Positions 35,512 through 38,689 of a stretch of DNA of 38,689 nt are shown one piece after another. Both the position numbers and the translations under genes were made by a program. The stretch's first letter is position 1. Every line of letters starts with the position of its first letter. Source of the stretch: CAZCDS01 sp964497585 (lineage in GTDB: Bacteria > Desulfobacterota > Desulfomonilia > Desulfomonilales > Desulfomonilaceae). The stretch is taken from the NCBI GenBank assembly GCA_964497585.1, contig CAZCDS010000061.1:1-38689 (forward strand). Direction: 5' to 3'. Under the pieces are notes generated by a model. That model was given only the letters and a program-made list of their open reading frames with translations. It did not search any database and had not been told where the DNA came from.

Positions 35512-36432
35512 GTGAGCAAGCGCATTATCACTGCCGCTATCACTGGCAGTATTCATACTCCGAGCATGTCATCCCATCTCCCCGTAACCCCGGATCAGAT
35601 TGCAGACGAAGCTGTTCGCGCGTATGAAGCCGGTGCTACCGTGGCCCACATTCATTGCCGTGACCCGCAAACGGGCAAACCGTCATCGGACGTCAACCTC
35701 TACAGGGAGGTCGCGTCCAAGGTAAAGAGCAGATGTGACATGATTCTGTGCATCACGACCGGTGGCGGCTTGGGCATGACTACGGAGCAGAGAGTGGCGG
35801 CGGTGCCCCTTTTGAAACCGGAGTTGGCCTCATTCAATTTCGGGTCAATGAACTTCGCTCTCTTCCATGCCCTTGATGTGTACACAGAGTTCGGCCAGCC
35901 GTGGGAAAAAGAATACCTGGCGATGACCGAGAATTTCATCTTCCCCAATACCTTTCAATCGCTCAGAGAATTTGCGAAGGCCTTCGCGGAGAACGGCACT
36001 CAACCCGAGTTGGAAGTCTACGATCTCGGCATGCTGAATAATGTGGCGTTCATGCTCAGCAAGGGACACTTGAAGCGACCGGTTTATATCCAGTTTGTCA
36101 TGAGAATACTCGGTGGCATGCCAGCGGAAGCGGACAATGTCCTCTTCATGTACAACACAGCCAAGAAGCTTCTTGGTGATTTCACCTGGTCCGTCTGTGC
36201 AGCCGGCTGGCACCAGTTCAACATGTGCACTCTTTCCTTGCTGCTCGGCGGCAATGCCAGGGTAGGACTCGAGGACAATCTTTACTTGGAAAAAGGTGTG
36301 AAGGCCAAGAGTAACGCGGAGCAAGTGGAGAAAATCGTACGAATTGCCTGGGAACTGGGTCTCGAGCCGGCCACGCCGGCTGAAGCACGGGAGATATTGC
36401 AACTAAAAGGACTGGAAAACGTAGCCTATTAG
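35512..36432 (+). CDS. Beta-keto acid cleavage enzyme (BKACE, DUF849; 3-keto-5-aminohexanoate cleavage-like)
   Basis: This 306-aa TIM-barrel enzyme condenses a beta-keto acid with acetyl-CoA to give acetoacetate and a new acyl-CoA. Family signatures are plain: ITAAITGSIHTPSMSSHLPVTPDQIADEA at the N-terminus, GATVAHIHCRDPQTGKPSSD (the HxH metal-binding pair), ITTGGG, LASFNFGSMNF, ELEVYDLGML, GGMPA and VGLEDNLYLEKG. GTG 35512 lies seven bases after AAGGAGG. The gene stands alone between decayed sequences, so it may have its own promoter, which I could not identify. Acetoacetate made here could be activated by the synthetase at 24327. The specific keto acid is unknown; family members differ widely. 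Confidence 0.9.
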   Translation: MSKRIITAAITGSIHTPSMSSHLPVTPDQIADEAVRAYEAGATVAHIHCRDPQTGKPSSDVNLYREVASKVKSRCDMILCITTGGGLGMTTEQRVAAVPLLKPELASFNFGSMNFALFHALDVYTEFGQPWEKEYLAMTENFIFPNTFQSLREFAKAFAENGTQPELEVYDLGMLNNVAFMLSKGHLKRPVYIQFVMRILGGMPAEADNVLFMYNTAKKLLGDFTWSVCAAGWHQFNMCTLSLLLGGNARVGLEDNLYLEKGVKAKSNAEQVEKIVRIAWELGLEPATPAEAREILQLKGLENVAY

Positions 36433-36788
36433 GCTCGCGCTCAAACCCTGGTTCCCTCGCACGAAGATTCTTCCTTGCGGCTCCTCACAGTTGGATGAAC
36501 AGGCCAGGCCCCGGATGGAGCAGGCGTTGCGTACCAAAAGGGCCACGGGGGACGAAAAGACTCGCGTTTCGCACCTTTCTGTGATCTGATGTGAGTAATT
36601 TTTGACTGGTTTAAGAGAAGGACTGGTACACGACTCACATTCGACACCAGCTTCCATGACATTTCATCATTTGTTTGGTGTTCCTCACTGGAATTGGCTG
36701 TTATGGGGGGTTGGTGAAGATGTCTGGAGACAGTTCGAGTATCTTGAGGTAGTGGAGCTGGACTGGTTTAGCGTGTGGGCGGCTGAGG
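36433..36788. other. Stretch without an intact gene after BKACE
   Basis: No intact gene or clear terminator is visible. The last 70 bases read, in the +2 frame, into a segment (VVELDWFSVWA) that appears to continue into the next gene after a frameshift near 36782. The end of this stretch may therefore be the broken 5' part of the recombination-type gene at 36789. Confidence 0.4.
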
Positions 36789-37328
36789 TTGGCTCACGAG
36801 TCCAACAAGAAACTGAGCATTCACACCGAGCTGGTAAGGCTGGAGTCTGACATGGTTGTTGCCAAAGCAACGGTGGAAAGCGAGAAAGGACGGTACAGCG
36901 GAACGGGCACCGCTTCAGCACAACGGGATGCTCGACTCGCTGACTATCTCGTTGAGCTGGCCGAGACCCGAGCACTAGCGAGCGCGTTGAGGTTTGGCGG
37001 CTTCGGCGTCGAATGCTGGGGCGCAGAAGAAGTCAACCATGTCGTTGATGAGTCGGACCGAGGACAAAGTAGCCGCAAAAACACTCGTCCGGCGTTCGAC
37101 CATGGGAACGGCAGGGGCGAACCGGGATCAAAACCCCAGAGTCACACCATTGGTCGTGCTACCCAAGCACAGTGCAGGGCGCTCCATGCGCTGACCAAGA
37201 AGGCACAGTACTCTGAAGAGGACATCGACCGCATGCTTTCTCCACTCAACACAGGCACTTTCCAGGAACTCACCAGAGAAGACGCCAGCCAGTTGATCAC
37301 CTCGCTTCAGAGCGAAGCAGCCGCTTAG
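36789..37328 (+). CDS. Phage/plasmid-type hypothetical protein, probably 5'-truncated
   Basis: This 179-residue frame resembles a family of phage- and plasmid-borne proteins found beside PD-(D/E)XK exonucleases. It has LSIHTELVRLESDMVVAKATVES, GRYSGTGTASAQR and AETRALASALRFGGFGVE, the last like the helix shared by these ssDNA-recombination-associated proteins. The final 45 residues form a separate acidic helical region (TQAQCRALHALTKKAQYSEEDID), a common ending in the family. The apparent TTG start has no ribosome-binding site and the fold begins mid-domain, so the true N-terminus seems lost to a frameshift near 36782. The neighbouring gene is a frameshifted nuclease. The unit is probably a dead relic of an integrated element. 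Confidence 0.55.
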   Translation: MAHESNKKLSIHTELVRLESDMVVAKATVESEKGRYSGTGTASAQRDARLADYLVELAETRALASALRFGGFGVECWGAEEVNHVVDESDRGQSSRKNTRPAFDHGNGRGEPGSKPQSHTIGRATQAQCRALHALTKKAQYSEEDIDRMLSPLNTGTFQELTREDASQLITSLQSEAAA

Positions 37329-37415
37329 ATCAATTCCAAACCAACAACAATGACCAACGAAGGGGCGGAGCGCCAATGGATACGTGCATTCTGTCCTCGA
37401 AAGGAGAAAAGGACA

Positions 37416-37905
37416 ATGAATACAGGACAATTACCCGACCATCTGTCGTATTCTCAGGTTCAGCACCTATCTGACGTGTCCGCTGCGGTACAAGCTTCAG
37501 TACGTGGAACAGATCCCGCCTGCGTTCAAGAGCGCAGCCTTGGCCTTTGGTTCTGCCATCCACGAGGCAGTCGGGGCCTTCTATCACCAGCACTTGCTCG
37601 GTGACTCTCTCAGACCGGATCACATGCTCGACGTGTACCGAGAAGCATGGCGGAACGAGGATGAAACGGAGATCCCCTTCTTCAATGGCGACAGTGAGGG
37701 CAAACTCCTCGAAAAGGCTGGGGCAGATGCTGCAGGTCTTCCACGATACCTTTGACCCGAGCATCGTAGTGCTCGGGGTCCCCCATCCCTCCGTCTCCTC
37801 GTCTCAGAAATTATCACCTGAACCAACGTCCGCTCGAAATAACCTCTGAGATACTCCTACGAAGACCTAGAGCAGCCCTCCTATACGGACGCTGAGATAA
37901 TGGGA
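37416..37905 (+). pseudogene. Frameshifted PD-(D/E)XK (RecB/Cas4-like) exonuclease
   Basis: ATG 37416, with AAAGGAG upstream, begins MNTGQLPDHLSYSQV. A one-base shift near 37461 then restores STYLTCPLRYKLQYVEQIPP and, in the same frame, AALAFGSAIHEAVGAFY, the N-terminal signature of RecB-type nuclease domains (LSYSQ..TCP.RYK, GSAIHEA). A second shift near 37723 (an extra G in a G-run) restores QMLQVFHDTFDPSIVVLGV. Past 37850 only a fragment (YEDLEQPSYTDAE) is recognisable and the catalytic core is not seen. It is clearly inactive. Together with the gene before it, it looks like the recombination module of a phage or conjugative element. Confidence 0.75.
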
Positions 37906-38088
37906 AAGACCGCAGTCTGCACCACGCTCGAAGAGCGTGTGCCGGACATGTCCCTCATCCGCCGTAAGGAGGGAGCCTGCGTTCGTTCCAAGAGAATTTC
38001 TCACATCCAGTTTTCTTCAACAGGATGTCACCTTTTGGGGTGTTGCTTCGTCATATGATCAATGACACTGCAAAGGAGGATTATGGAC

Positions 38089-38364
38089 ATGGAAGAAAAA
38101 ACAACGATCCTGATGAGCCTTTCGGTAGCTACCGCGATTCATAGTGTTCCGTGTTTAGAGCACTACTACAGGAAGGCAGTTGAAGCGGGTTTACATGACG
38201 AAGAGATTCGGGAGACTTTCAGAATCGCCAGAAAAGTCAAGAATGGCGCTGACCTGGCTCTCAGAAAAGGGATCTCTCAAATCAAGAGGGCGGGGAAGAG
38301 ACCGCGTTCTGTCGAGCCGAGCAAACGAATGAGGGTTGCGCTGGCAGGCGGGACACGGGATTAG
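38089..38364 (+). CDS. Small AhpD-like/carboxymuconolactone-decarboxylase-family protein
   Basis: This protein of about 91 aa has the helical pattern of AhpD-fold proteins: TILMSLSVATAIHSVPCLEHYYRKAVEAGLHDEEIRE. Relatives carry a CxxC redox pair in this position (often CxPCLxYHY). Here only the second Cys remains (HSVPC), so disulfide reductase activity is doubtful. A basic tail (KRAGKRPRSVEPSKRMR) follows. AAAGGAGG lies nine bases before ATG 38089; ATG 38083, at three bases, is less likely. It appears intact although it lies between decayed element genes, and it may be a cargo gene. Confidence 0.6.
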   Translation: MEEKTTILMSLSVATAIHSVPCLEHYYRKAVEAGLHDEEIRETFRIARKVKNGADLALRKGISQIKRAGKRPRSVEPSKRMRVALAGGTRD

Positions 38365-38379
38365 GCAAGTAATTAGAGG

Positions 38380-38574
38380 GTGGCGAAAGATGATCGCATG
38401 CGAGACGTTCCTTGCAGCATACTGTGCGACAGGAGACGATATACCGTCGAGCGAACCTTCAGTTGGATCACGGCCTATCGGCGCATCGTTGTCTGATATG
38501 AGAATCATATCAACATGTTCGTGGCCTTCTTCCAGCTGGCCTGTGTCATGATGACGTTGCCAAAATGTCTGTGA
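38380..38574 (+). mobile_element. C-terminal remnant of an IS5-family transposase
   Basis: In the frame ending TGA at 38572-38574 the sequence reads CDRRRYTVERTFSWITAYRR, then IVV, a TGA at 38494-38496 and YENHINMFVAFFQLACVMM. This is the characteristic end of IS5-type DDE transposases, where the interrupted position is normally Arg (CGA to TGA). No N-terminal part or intact terminal repeat was seen. It is an inactive fragment. Confidence 0.75.
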
Positions 38575-38590
38575 GGTTTTGCAGCCACTA

Positions 38591-38689
38591 CTAGTGTTCC
38601 GTCTCATAAATAGCTCCACAAAGTCTTTTGATCGTTGCAAGTATTGAATCTGCAGTTGCTTGCCAGGAAAATGGCTCACAGTTGGAGTT
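38591..38689 (-). mobile_element. C-terminal end of an IS630-family transposase, cut by the window edge
   Basis: On the minus strand the last 32 codons up to the stop at 38593-38591 read NSNCEPFSWQATADSILATI and then KRLCGAIYETEH. IS630-type transposases end with the same pattern (KPFxWTxxADxIL, then a helix with C and a short tail). The rest lies beyond the right edge, so intactness cannot be judged. It faces the IS5 fragment tail to tail. Confidence 0.7.

Overview
The window reads as a piece of an anaerobic or facultatively anaerobic deltaproteobacterial genome (Desulfobacterota in the broad sense). This is inferred from gene content: HdrD/DsrK-like CCG iron-sulfur proteins, an NrfD/multihaem-cytochrome membrane complex, an aldehyde:ferredoxin-oxidoreductase-family protein, a sigma-54 response regulator and a BKACE (DUF849) enzyme. 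No rRNA, tRNA or CRISPR array was found. Every apparently intact gene lies on the + strand, giving a co-directional array of about 31 kb (3.4-34.6 kb) with many short gaps and several start/stop overlaps.

Layout. (1) 1-1755: the 3' part of a quinol-type nitric oxide reductase (norB/norZ), broken by a TGA exactly where the family has a Trp. (2) 1756-3415: no convincing gene, but a consensus sigma-54 promoter (2981-2996) preceded by two copies of a 29-bp direct repeat placed like enhancer sites. (3) 3416-7519: GlcD-like flavoprotein, CCG iron-sulfur protein and an unrecognised 372-aa protein. (4) 7805-15978: a possible small leader peptide, a BchI/BchD-like AAA+/VWA protein, a SUMF1-fold protein without the catalytic cysteines, a tandem pair of histone-deacetylase-fold proteins (one with intact zinc ligands, one with all of them lost), a small ferredoxin, a short AOR-family protein and a BPL_N-type amidotransferase-fold protein. 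(5) 16007-22663: a six-gene respiratory complex (four-cluster ferredoxin, NrfD-like membrane protein, Tat-exported molybdopterin-family protein, pentahaem cytochrome, b/c cytochrome, HdrD-like protein), resembling a mix of Dsr(MKJOP), Qrc and Psr complexes. (6) 22660-31048: AIR-synthase-like and GNAT proteins, acetoacetyl-CoA synthetase, an unknown protein, an SsuABC/NrtABC-type ABC importer and a radical SAM protein. The AIR synthase, GNAT and radical SAM proteins look like members of the Nit1C-associated families (sll0787, sll0786/MSMEG_0567, MSMEG_0568), but no nitrilase is present. (7) 31102-34611: histidine kinase and sigma-54 response regulator. (8) 34612-38689: an intact BKACE gene surrounded by decay: a dead ABM monooxygenase, phage-type recombination genes with frameshifts, an AhpD-like gene, and IS5- and IS630-type transposase remnants at the right edge.

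How it may work together (inference). The ABC importer brings in a small organic substrate. The two-component system switches on the array through the sigma-54 promoter at 2981. The flavoprotein/CCG pair, AOR-family protein and radical SAM/AIR-synthase/GNAT proteins act on the substrate or build a cofactor for it. Electrons pass to the quinone pool through the membrane complex. BKACE and acetoacetyl-CoA synthetase process the beta-keto acid/acetoacetate end of the pathway. The substrate cannot be read from the sequence. A recurring oddity is the number of enzyme-fold proteins that lack expected catalytic residues and sit next to plausible partners.
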